NCBI GenBank assembly: GCA_964477295.1
Contig: CAYZEZ010000313.1
Location: forward strand, 1 to 5,189
Source of the DNA: CAYZEZ01 sp964477295
Lineage (GTDB): Bacteria; Bacteroidota; Bacteroidia; Bacteroidales; SM23-62
Direction of reading: 5' to 3'
DNA length: 5,189 nt
Shown one piece after another: positions 1-4,979 of the stretch. How positions within the stretch are numbered: the stretch's first letter is position 1; the number at the start of each line of letters is the position of its first letter. Both the position numbers and the translations under genes were made by a program. The notes beneath the pieces were generated by a model. That model worked only from the letters and a program-made list of their open reading frames with translations. It did not search any database and had not been told where the DNA came from.

Positions 1-892
1 CCTTCCCTCCGGTCTCACCAACAATTCGGGGATAGGTTTTATACTTATGAATATTGTTCCCGATCCTTTTCCAGATATCATGAAATACCCCTGTCGATCC
101 TGTGAAATGAATACCTGCAAAATCGGGATGTTCAAGGATCACATCTCCAACAACAGGCCCTGAAGCAAAGACAAGGTTGATCACTCCATCCGGCAATCCT
201 GCCTGCAGGAACAGGTCCATCAGTATTTTTGCAGAATATACCTGTGTCCTGGAGCATTTCCATACTACCGTATTGCCCATCATCGCAGGAGCAGTGGGAA
301 GGTTACCCGCGATGGATGTAAAATTAAACGGGGTAAGCGCAAAAACGAATCCTTCCAGTGGCCGGTATTCGAGCCTGTTCCAGGATTCTTCTGCCGATAT
401 AGGCTGTTCAAGGTAGATATCTTCCATAAACTGTATATTGAACCGGAAGAAATCGATTAATTCACATGCAGAATCAATCTCAGCCTGGTAAACTGTTTTC
501 GACTGGCTGATCATGGTGGCGGCATTCAGCTTGTCACGATAAGGTCCTGCCAGTAAACCGGCCATTTTCAGGAAAATGGAGGCACGGTGCTCCCACGACA
601 TAGCGGCCCACCTATCTTTGGCTTTCAATGCGGCATCGATGGCCATCTTTACATGACCGGCATCTCCCTGGTAATAGTAGCCAACCTTTTTACTCAGGTT
701 GTGTGGAGGAAAAATATCCACTTTCCTGTCAGTTTTTACCTCTTTCCCGTCAATAACCATTTTTATCTCCACCTTGTCATTGTATTGACGTTCAAGTTCA
801 GCCTTCAGGCTGGCTTTCTCAGGCGATCCGGGCAGGTATTCCCTGATAGGCTCGTTGAAAGCTTCCGGTACGGCAAATAGTTTCTGTGACAT
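1..892 (-). CDS. pruA: 1-pyrroline-5-carboxylate dehydrogenase (L-glutamate gamma-semialdehyde dehydrogenase), 3' part missing
   Basis: The first 297 codons are visible; the rest lies beyond the left edge. The product oxidises L-glutamate 5-semialdehyde (from proline) to glutamate with NAD+, the second step of proline catabolism, in the cytoplasm. The N-terminus has the family-typical stretch around NEPIREYLPGSPEK (residues 13-26). The aldehyde dehydrogenase fold follows: LTPFNFTSIAGN with the conserved oxyanion Asn at residue 190, the nucleotide-binding FTGST at 263-267, and PRIVGETGGK ending at 297 with the general-base Glu at 293. The catalytic Cys would be about 35 residues further on, outside the window. 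Members are usually about 540 residues, so just over half is seen. The ATG at 892-890 is chosen because the conserved N-terminus begins there; the upstream sequence is A/T-rich with no Shine-Dalgarno motif, as is common in Bacteroidota. A perfect hairpin sits 16 nt upstream. No proline dehydrogenase gene is visible, so this is the separate enzyme rather than a PutA fusion. Confidence 0.95.
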   Translation of the reverse strand, partial: MSQKLFAVPEAFNEPIREYLPGSPEKASLKAELERQYNDKVEIKMVIDGKEVKTDRKVDIFPPHNLSKKVGYYYQGDAGHVKMAIDAALKAKDRWAAMSWEHRASIFLKMAGLLAGPYRDKLNAATMISQSKTVYQAEIDSACELIDFFRFNIQFMEDIYLEQPISAEESWNRLEYRPLEGFVFALTPFNFTSIAGNLPTAPAMMGNTVVWKCSRTQVYSAKILMDLFLQAGLPDGVINLVFASGPVVGDVILEHPDFAGIHFTGSTGVFHDIWKRIGNNIHKYKTYPRIVGETGGK

Positions 893-908
893 AAGTAATT
901 AATTTATA

Positions 909-942
909 ATATCTTACTGCGCCGGGAGGCGCAGTAAGATAT
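909..942 (-). promoter_or_regulatory. Perfect 15-bp inverted repeat in the pruA leader
   Basis: Arms 909-923 (atatcttactgcgcc) and 928-942 (ggcgcagtaagatat) are exact reverse complements around a 4-nt loop (ggga on the plus strand). The base of the hairpin is 16 nt before the pruA ATG, in what should be the 5' untranslated region. On the minus strand it is followed by TATAAATTAATTACTT, not a U-run, so it does not look like an intrinsic terminator. It could be an operator for a dimeric regulator, an mRNA-stabilising or translation-controlling hairpin, or a dispersed palindromic repeat. The sequence alone does not decide between these. Confidence 0.7.
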
Positions 943-997
943 AGATCCATACTCAAACCCCTATGTATATTCTCAAGTTCAATTTTTTAACTCAGAA

Positions 998-1005
998 CAA
1001 AAATA
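998..1005 (-). promoter_or_regulatory. Candidate Bacteroidota -7 box for pruA
   Basis: On the minus strand the sequence reads TATTTTTG, matching the TAnnTTTG consensus of the Bacteroidota housekeeping sigma factor. It lies about 105 nt upstream of the pruA start codon and would place the hairpin at 909-942 inside the transcript. No clear TTG -33 element sits 18-21 nt upstream (the nearest is a TGTT), so the call is tentative. Confidence 0.4.
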
Positions 1006-1180
1006 TGGAATAGGGTAAATGAAGTAAATGACATTTAACAGGTTTTAAATGTGTTATAAAACTTGTTTTTTTAATAGGGAAATTGTAATGGCATAAATGT
1101 CCGGATCCTGAAATACCAGGGCTTATTATGAATATTTTCTGAATCCTGTGAGCGCATTGGCTTCGCAGAACTCAGGAACT

Positions 1181-1217
1181 CGTTTCCCCGCCCGGGGTAC
1201 CCGGGGCAGGGGTAACG
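1181..1217. repeat. GC-rich imperfect palindrome
   Basis: The core is CCCGGG (1191-1196), a GTA loop and CCCGGG (1200-1205). It is extended by CCCC (1186-1189) against GGGG (1209-1212), with small bulges, and by CGTT (1181-1184) against AACG (1214-1217). The hairpin is strongly GC-rich while its surroundings are AT-rich. Neither side has a T-run, so it is not a standard intrinsic terminator, although it lies about 100 bp after the glycosyltransferase stop codon and could protect that transcript's 3' end. It might also be a remnant of a dispersed palindromic repeat. Confidence 0.55.
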
Positions 1218-1315
1218 CCTCGAACCATTAGTAAGTATGTAAAGAATATTCATTTTTTTATTGATCCGGGGAGTCGGAGAAACTGGCATGGAAAGGGAGG
1301 TATGGATCGGCCACC

Positions 1316-2590
1316 TTATTCATTGACTGAAGCAAATGGCAATTGATTTCTCTGGAGGTTCCGGTATGTAACCAGCAGTCCGGGTATGTCTGTTTTGGCT
1401 GGTAATCCCATTTCCTTCAGCAGATCATGAGCAGCCCTGCTTACAGGCAATTTTGAAAAATTGTTTTCGTGGGCGGAATGGAGGTATTTGAGGATTTTGA
1501 ACATGTTGAACCAGTGGTGAAAGCGCTTGCTAAAGCTTTCCGGGTAAGCACAATTTGAATTTATCTCTGTTATCTTTGCCTCAAATTCATCCTGCAGAAA
1601 GGATCGTATGGGGTCAGGCAAGGCTTCAAGGTAACGCCGGACAGGCAGCGGACCGGCCAGGAAAAGCTTTTCAGGCCTATCAAATAACAGGTTGAGTGGT
1701 AAAAAAGACTGCGGATCATATGTTAACAGTTCTTCCCCCCGTAACAGGTATTCCCAGACAGCAGGCCCGGTGCCGAACGGAACCCTGCGGGATGGCCTGG
1801 GGGAAGGATACACGCAGGTGGAATTGATCTCGTAAAAGTCGCCAAGGGGTATTGTTTTTTGCAGGAAGTAAAAGTCTTCTCCGCCTTTTCTCTTATTCAT
1901 TCCCCCCTGCTTTGCATATGTCTCCGCCGTAACACAAAAACAGGATCCAATCGTATGATAGGCATAAGGGAACCCGGTGTTCCGGATCGCCTGGATATAA
2001 TACCTCATGTGCAATTCATATGCAGCAATGGCTTCGTATACAGCACAATCAAATGCATCGCCTTCCAGTGGATGCTCAAAATAAATAGCACAACTCCTGG
2101 TCTCCGGTTCCCGGGCAAACTGTCGCTCAACCTCAACGAAGTAATTCCTGTTAACGGTACAATCTGCATCCAGCGAAAGAATCACCCCGTCAGGCCTGCC
2201 CAGCTTGTTAAACCGTAGAACGGCTTCGTCCATGCCAATTTTGCGTGCCAGGCCGGGACCGGCATATTTATTTGGCAGACCAAAATCGTTCGTATTAAAG
2301 ACCTGAAATTTCTGGCTGGTATGCGCATTGGCCCATTTACTTACTCCTGCAATGGTCTGACGATTTTGTTCTATGACCGGGTCAGGAGCATCAATAGGAG
2401 AATTGATCACAATTAGTATCTCAACTGCCCCATCCGGCCTTTCGCAATCCCACAATGAATCAAGTGTATGAAGCAACCCCGGCTCGTCGTAACAGGGAAT
2501 AACGACAATATAATGGAGGTCCGGGCGGGGTGTAGATTTAATCCAGCCCGAAACACTCTGGTGGGCAAGGTATTGATCTGCAAAAGGCAT
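1316..2590 (-). CDS. Family 2 (GT-A fold) glycosyltransferase, cytoplasmic
   Basis: The product has 424 residues and should move a sugar from a nucleotide-sugar donor to an unknown acceptor. The GT-A nucleotide-binding half begins with YIVVIPCYDEPGLLHTLDSL (residues 27-46), the standard start of family 2. The metal- and donor-binding DxD motif is SLDADC (139-144, Asp141 and Asp143). A GGEDFYFLQK motif (236-245) supplies the acidic pair where family 2 enzymes usually carry the catalytic base, and a basic SPRPSRRVPFGTG segment (263-274) follows. Residues of about 300-424 form a C-terminal extension I do not recognise. I see no signal peptide or membrane helix, so it is either soluble or peripheral on the inner face of the membrane. 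The start ATG (2590-2588) has only an A-rich leader, and a 27-bp tandem repeat begins 8 bp upstream. It may be co-transcribed with the OmpH-like gene, but the assembly gap between them prevents a firm statement. Acceptor and pathway cannot be inferred because no other glycan genes are in view. Confidence 0.85.
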   Translation of the reverse strand: MPFADQYLAHQSVSGWIKSTPRPDLHYIVVIPCYDEPGLLHTLDSLWDCERPDGAVEILIVINSPIDAPDPVIEQNRQTIAGVSKWANAHTSQKFQVFNTNDFGLPNKYAGPGLARKIGMDEAVLRFNKLGRPDGVILSLDADCTVNRNYFVEVERQFAREPETRSCAIYFEHPLEGDAFDCAVYEAIAAYELHMRYYIQAIRNTGFPYAYHTIGSCFCVTAETYAKQGGMNKRKGGEDFYFLQKTIPLGDFYEINSTCVYPSPRPSRRVPFGTGPAVWEYLLRGEELLTYDPQSFLPLNLLFDRPEKLFLAGPLPVRRYLEALPDPIRSFLQDEFEAKITEINSNCAYPESFSKRFHHWFNMFKILKYLHSAHENNFSKLPVSRAAHDLLKEMGLPAKTDIPGLLVTYRNLQRNQLPFASVNE

Positions 2591-2598
2591 TTTTACTA

Positions 2599-2681
2599 AG
2601 CATCGTCATGCTGAACTTGCTTAAAAGCATCGTCATGCTGAACTTGGTTCAAAGCATCGTCATACTGAACTTGGTTCAAAG
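2599..2681. repeat. 27-bp tandem repeat array running into the assembly gap
   Basis: Three full copies start at 2599, 2626 and 2653, and a fourth begins at 2680 and disappears into the Ns. The period is exactly 27 bp. Each copy starts with AGCATCGTCAT and contains CTGAACTTG; they differ at only a few positions (for example GCTTAAA versus GGTTCAA at the end). AGCAT-CGTC-ATGCT in each copy can fold into a small hairpin. From memory, a similar GTCATGCTGAACTTG core recurs in intergenic repeats of many Bacteroidota genomes. Because 27 is a multiple of three and the copies lack stops, the array reads through as 9-residue repeats on the minus strand. It ends only 8 bp from the glycosyltransferase start codon. 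Confidence 0.85.
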
Positions 2682-2781
2682 NNNNNNNNNNNNNNNNNNN
2701 NNNNNNNNNNNNNNNNNNNNNNNNNNNNNNNNNNNNNNNNNNNNNNNNNNNNNNNNNNNNNNNNNNNNNNNNNNNNNNNNN
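2682..2781. other. Assembly gap (100 Ns)
   Basis: Exactly 100 unknown bases, the conventional filler for a scaffold join of unknown length. The left edge lies inside the 27-bp tandem repeat, so the repeat is the likely cause of the break. The true distance, and the reading frame across it, are unknown. The 3' end of the OmpH-like gene is hidden here. Confidence 0.95.
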
Positions 2782-3339
2782 GGTTATATCCAGGCTCTCG
2801 TTGGCAAACAACACGTTGTCCCCGAAACTGTTACTGAAAATAAACTGGTATCCTTTGTCCTGGTTATATACCTTTAAAAATTCCATGATATTGTCGATCA
2901 GCTTCCTGTTGCTGACTTGCTCTTCTTCCGATAATTGCATTGTTAACTCATCCCTCAGGCTGTAGAGGCTCTGCTGTTCCTGGAGAAGCTGCTGCTCAAG
3001 TTCAGCTGCCTCACGGCGGGTCACCAATCCCTTTTGAACTTTATTCTGATAATCGCGCGCATTGGCTTCATACGCCCTGGTCCTTGAATTCATCTGTGCC
3101 TCCAGCTCTGCCTGTTTGTCGCTGAACTTTCCCTGAAGATCAACAAAATAATCGTAATTATTAAGCAGGGTGTCAATATTGATATAAACGATCGACATAT
3201 CGCCGGCAGGAGCTGTCTGCATCGTTCCCGGTGAGGCATCAGATCCTGGTTTGGCCGATCCGCCGGCGAAATGAAGGTAAAACAAAAAACCTACTGCAAT
3301 AAACAATACGCCATTTAAGATAAGAGATAAGTGTTTCAT
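2782..3339 (-). CDS. OmpH/Skp-family periplasmic chaperone-like protein, membrane-anchored, 3' end in gap
   Basis: 186 codons are visible before the gap. Residues 4-24 form a hydrophobic segment (LSLILNGVLFIAVGFLFYLH) that is either a signal peptide or an uncleaved anchor. A Gly/Ser/Pro/Ala linker (26-47) follows, then an OmpH-like domain from MSIVYINIDTLL (48-59). Residues of about 65-145 are highly charged and Glu/Gln-rich, fitting the long coiled-coil arms of Skp. The closing part, DKGYQFIFSN...VLFANESLDIT (161-186), is the usual C-terminal beta element of the family. Skp-type proteins hold unfolded outer-membrane proteins in the periplasm. Related proteins normally end 10-30 residues after this point, so little is probably missing. 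The frame can be read through the Ns into the 27-bp repeat to a TAG at 2598-2596, but since the gap length is arbitrary I do not accept that as the real C-terminus. The ATG at 3339-3337 is placed just before the hydrophobic segment. The gene has its own promoter and a structured leader. Confidence 0.82.
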
Positions 3340-3378
3340 TCGTTTAATTTTTATTAATTATCATATACTATACTAATT

Positions 3379-3419
3379 AAAAAAATTAGAACGAATGTAA
3401 CCACTCGTTACACTCGTTC
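3379..3419 (-). terminator. Hairpin with U-tract in the leader of the OmpH-like gene (terminator or attenuator)
   Basis: Arms 3389-3401 (gaacgaatgtaac) and 3407-3419 (gttacactcgttc) pair over 13 bp with one mismatch around a 5-nt loop. On the minus strand the stem is followed at once by TAATTTTTTT (3388-3379), which gives the form of an intrinsic terminator. It lies 40-80 nt upstream of the ATG at 3339 and downstream of the best promoter box (3518-3511). It is therefore either an attenuator in the leader or a terminator for the upstream porP/sprF transcript with a promoter I cannot see between it and the ATG. Confidence 0.6.
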
Positions 3420-3421
3420 TC

Positions 3422-3477
3422 GCATGAAAAATTTAATCATTCCCTTCTGGGAAGTAACAGATTAAATTTATTCATGC
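3422..3477 (-). promoter_or_regulatory. Long two-part hairpin in the leader of the OmpH-like gene
   Basis: Outer arms gcatgaaaaatttaatc (3422-3438) and gattaaatttattcatgc (3460-3477) are complementary apart from a single-base insertion. Inside them TTCCC (3440-3444) and GGGAA (3449-3453) form a second short stem around TTCT. Together with the hairpin at 3389-3419 this makes two consecutive stable structures in a leader of about 165 nt. A GTAAC in the inner loop (3454-3458) also occurs in the second hairpin (3397-3401), so weak alternative pairing is possible. I recognise no known riboswitch class. Confidence 0.55.
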
Positions 3478-3510
3478 TCGTTTCATATTTTGTGTGTTAA
3501 GAATTCCCTG

Positions 3511-3518
3511 CAAATATA
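3511..3518 (-). promoter_or_regulatory. Bacteroidota-type -7 box for the OmpH-like gene
   Basis: The minus strand reads TATATTTGCAG, an exact fit to TAnnTTTG with the often-seen GC after it. A weak -33 candidate (CTGG) lies about 19 nt upstream. Transcription would start near 3504, giving an untranslated leader of about 165 nt that includes both hairpins at 3389-3477. The box is about 147 bp after the porP/sprF stop codon. Confidence 0.6.
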
Positions 3519-3606
3519 GTTTTTTAAGCGAAATCCAGGAAGGTAAATTCTAAAATTCGTGGGAATCAGTGAAATAGCCTGGTAAAGTATTTTTATTTTT
3601 TTTTGA

Positions 3607-3658
3607 CCGCCTTGCCAGGTTTTCATAAATCACCGGTCACCTGAAACTGGTAAGGCAG
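3607..3658 (-). terminator. Long hairpin directly after porP/sprF, without U-tract
   Basis: Arms 3607-3625 and 3642-3658 pair over about 17 bp: CCGCCTTGCCAG against CTGGTAAGGCAG, with a wobble and a mismatch, then TTTCA against TGAAA beyond a 2-nt bulge. The arms enclose a loop containing ACCGGT. The hairpin begins 6 bp past the TAG of porP/sprF. In the direction of that gene the stem is followed by TCAAAAAAAAATAAAAA, an A-run rather than a U-run, so it is not a textbook intrinsic terminator. It may stabilise or end the mRNA by another route. Confidence 0.5.
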
Positions 3659-3664
3659 AAGTTT

Positions 3665-4648
3665 CTAAAATTCGGGACAAGGAACCATATGGCGCTTCTT
3701 CTTGCGGTGGGAAGTCTCGAATTCATAGATAAGGGCGATCTCGTGCGCACCCCCGGTTGAGGATACCAGCTTGGAGATGGTGAAGTCGTAACTGTATCCG
3801 ATACTGAATTGTTCAATCTTATAACCGACCAGGAAGCACAGTGCATCTCCCCGTGATTCGTTATTGATAATGGGAATTCCCCTGTACCAGAATCCGAATA
3901 CAAGCGGGTTTTTATACCAGTATAATCCCAGGTCAAGCATGTTTATCTCACTCTGGTTCTTGTACAGGAAGGCAACAGAGAGCGATTCATCAATAGGCTT
4001 CAATAATCTCCCGCGCCGTATGACCTGCATCCCGCCGAAAAGTGAAAACTTCATGCCCAGCTTGGTCATATCGCCATAGAGCGATAAATTGGGCCTGAAG
4101 AGGTGGTCAACACAAAAACCACCCCAGTATCTGTCAGTATATGCCAAAACCGAAAAGGAGGCATCTATATCCGGTTTGGACCGGTCAGTCGGGACCTCGA
4201 TCGTAGGTGTAATGCCTGTGGGTGAGATCTGGTCACCCCACAGCAGTCTTTGGAAATCAATACCGCGCTGGGTATAATTGAAGTTAATGCCCGGCCTGAT
4301 CCTGAATACGTCGGTGACTTTAATATCGTATGAGTATTGAACCCCTATATTGGTGGTACTCAGTTGTCCCGAACCGGCCACATCCCGCATAATCAATACT
4401 CCAATACCGCTGTTGAAGTTGGAGAAAAAGTGATCGTACGACAGTGCATACGTTACGAAGGCTTTGGTTTCAAGACCCGGCCACTGGTTCCGGTAAGTGG
4501 AGGCAATCCTGTTTTCCTGGGTGGCGCCTGCAAAGGATGGCGCCAGGTAGAGCGGTGCGGAATAAAACTGTGTGAGCTGCGGATCAATCTGTCCAAAGCT
4601 CTCGAGGACCAGAAAAACTGCAGATAATATGGTGAGAATTCTTTTCAA
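3665..4648 (-). CDS. PorP/SprF-family type IX secretion system outer-membrane protein
   Basis: The product has 327 residues, close to the usual 300-350. Residues 1-20 form a signal peptide (basic MKR, hydrophobic core, cleavage likely after SFGQ). The mature protein starts with IDPQLTQFYSAPLYLAPSFAG (21-41), the hallmark opening of the PorP/SprF family. Alternating amphipathic strands with many aromatic residues follow, consistent with an outer-membrane beta-barrel. The end, GGAHEIALIYEF (299-310) and a basic tail closing in CPEF, is also characteristic. SprF is needed for secretion or anchoring of the adhesin SprB in Flavobacterium johnsoniae, and PorP is a T9SS component in Porphyromonas gingivalis; paralogues are commonly paired with large type B substrates. 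The substrate gene ends about 330 bp upstream here, which supports such a pairing. The start codon is TTG (4648-4646): no in-frame ATG or GTG lies between it and an upstream stop at 4672-4670, and it places MKR correctly at the head of the signal peptide. Because paralogues are numerous I give no gene symbol. Confidence 0.92.
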   Translation of the reverse strand: MKRILTILSAVFLVLESFGQIDPQLTQFYSAPLYLAPSFAGATQENRIASTYRNQWPGLETKAFVTYALSYDHFFSNFNSGIGVLIMRDVAGSGQLSTTNIGVQYSYDIKVTDVFRIRPGINFNYTQRGIDFQRLLWGDQISPTGITPTIEVPTDRSKPDIDASFSVLAYTDRYWGGFCVDHLFRPNLSLYGDMTKLGMKFSLFGGMQVIRRGRLLKPIDESLSVAFLYKNQSEINMLDLGLYWYKNPLVFGFWYRGIPIINNESRGDALCFLVGYKIEQFSIGYSYDFTISKLVSSTGGAHEIALIYEFETSHRKKKRHMVPCPEF

Positions 4649-4696
4649 TTTAGGGTACTGAGAAAGATATTAATCAACTAAAATAACGAAAAACCT

Positions 4697-4725
4697 TAAA
4701 TATATAATATTCCATTTATAAACAA
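4697..4725 (-). promoter_or_regulatory. Weak candidate promoter for porP/sprF
   Basis: On the minus strand TTG (4725-4723) is followed after 18 nt by TATATTTA (4704-4697), one base away from the Bacteroidota TAnnTTTG -7 box. It lies about 50 nt before the TTG start codon. A separate promoter is expected because a strong terminator (4824-4858) separates this gene from the one upstream. The region is very AT-rich, so chance matches are likely. Confidence 0.35.
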
Positions 4726-4823
4726 CCGTATAATTTACGCACAAAACAATCTTTTATTCTCATTTAAAATATACTTATTTAAACGTAATCTATTAATATA
4801 TGTTTCATTATGAGACAATTATT

Positions 4824-4858
4824 AAAAAAAAGAGCGGCAAAATGCCACTCTTTTTTTT
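4824..4858 (-). terminator. Strong, probably bidirectional intrinsic terminator
   Basis: AAAAAAAAGAG-C-GGCA (4824-4839) pairs with TGCC-A-CTCTTTTTTTT (4843-4858) around an AAA loop, with one C/A mismatch. Read on either strand, a short GC-containing stem is followed by a run of eight or more T. It ends transcription of the type B substrate gene whose stop codon is at 4982-4980, and separates that unit from porP/sprF. No plus-strand gene in the window would use the other direction. Confidence 0.85.
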
Positions 4859-4907
4859 TAAAAGCAGTCTGTGCTTAATATAATCGACTAAACTCTCAAT
4901 TCCCAAA

Positions 4908-4937
4908 CCACACCCACACCCACACCCACACCCACAC
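4908..4937. repeat. Hexamer tandem repeat (CCACAC)x5, G-quadruplex-capable on the minus strand
   Basis: Five exact copies of CCACAC. On the minus strand, which is the sense of the upstream gene, this gives four GGG tracts (4933-4931, 4927-4925, 4921-4919, 4915-4913) separated by TGT, a textbook fit to the four-tract G-quadruplex pattern with 3-nt loops. It lies in the 3' untranslated region of the type B substrate gene, between the 7-mer repeat and the terminator. Confidence 0.9.
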
Positions 4938-4940
4938 ATC

Positions 4941-4975
4941 TCGTCACTCTTCACTCGTCACTCGTCACTCTTCAC
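4941..4975. repeat. Heptamer tandem repeat (TCKTCAC)x5
   Basis: Five uninterrupted 7-bp units alternate between TCGTCAC and TCTTCAC in the order G, T, G, G, T at position 3. The array begins 4 bp past the stop codon of the type B substrate gene and abuts the hexamer repeat with only 3 bp between them. No dyad symmetry or spacer structure is present, so it is a simple tandem satellite and not a CRISPR array. Confidence 0.85.
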
Positions 4976-4979
4976 TATC

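Larger units (their letters stand above)
893..1315. other. Intergenic region between the glycosyltransferase and pruA
   Basis: This 423-bp stretch holds no convincing gene. It contains the pruA leader hairpin (909-942), a candidate promoter (998-1005) and a GC-rich palindrome (1181-1217) in otherwise AT-rich sequence. A 72-codon open frame on the minus strand (1289-1071) has no recognisable domain, runs straight through the palindrome and is rich in Arg, Pro and Ser, so I treat it as chance. A 9-bp inverted repeat, ATGAATATT at 1128-1136 and AATATTCAT at 1245-1253, brackets the palindrome. It is too short to call a mobile element. No intrinsic terminator with a U-tract is seen after the glycosyltransferase stop codon. 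Confidence 0.6.

Noticed and set aside
177..880. Open frames on the plus strand opposite pruA
   Set aside because: They are antisense to a well-supported pruA reading frame and their translations show no protein-like features.
1128..1253. Possible miniature mobile element bounded by ATGAATATT and AATATTCAT
   Set aside because: The 9-bp AT-rich inverted repeat is short enough to occur by chance and no target-site duplication is seen at its edges.
1071..1289. 72-codon open frame on the minus strand in the intergenic region
   Set aside because: It has no recognisable domain, runs through the GC-rich palindrome, has an unlikely composition and no promoter or leader signal of its own.
1859..2218. 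119-codon open frame on the plus strand opposite the glycosyltransferase
   Set aside because: It is the shadow of the glycosyltransferase coding sequence; the minus frame has clear family 2 motifs.
2599..2681. Possible CRISPR array
   Set aside because: The 27-bp units are directly contiguous with no variable spacers, so this is a simple tandem repeat.
2608..2877. Plus-strand open frame across the gap
   Set aside because: It consists of translated 27-bp repeats, Ns and antisense OmpH sequence, so it is not a gene.
4941..4975. Possible binding-site iterons or origin
   Set aside because: The 7-mers sit in a 3' untranslated region, with no replication gene or AT-rich unwinding region organised around them.
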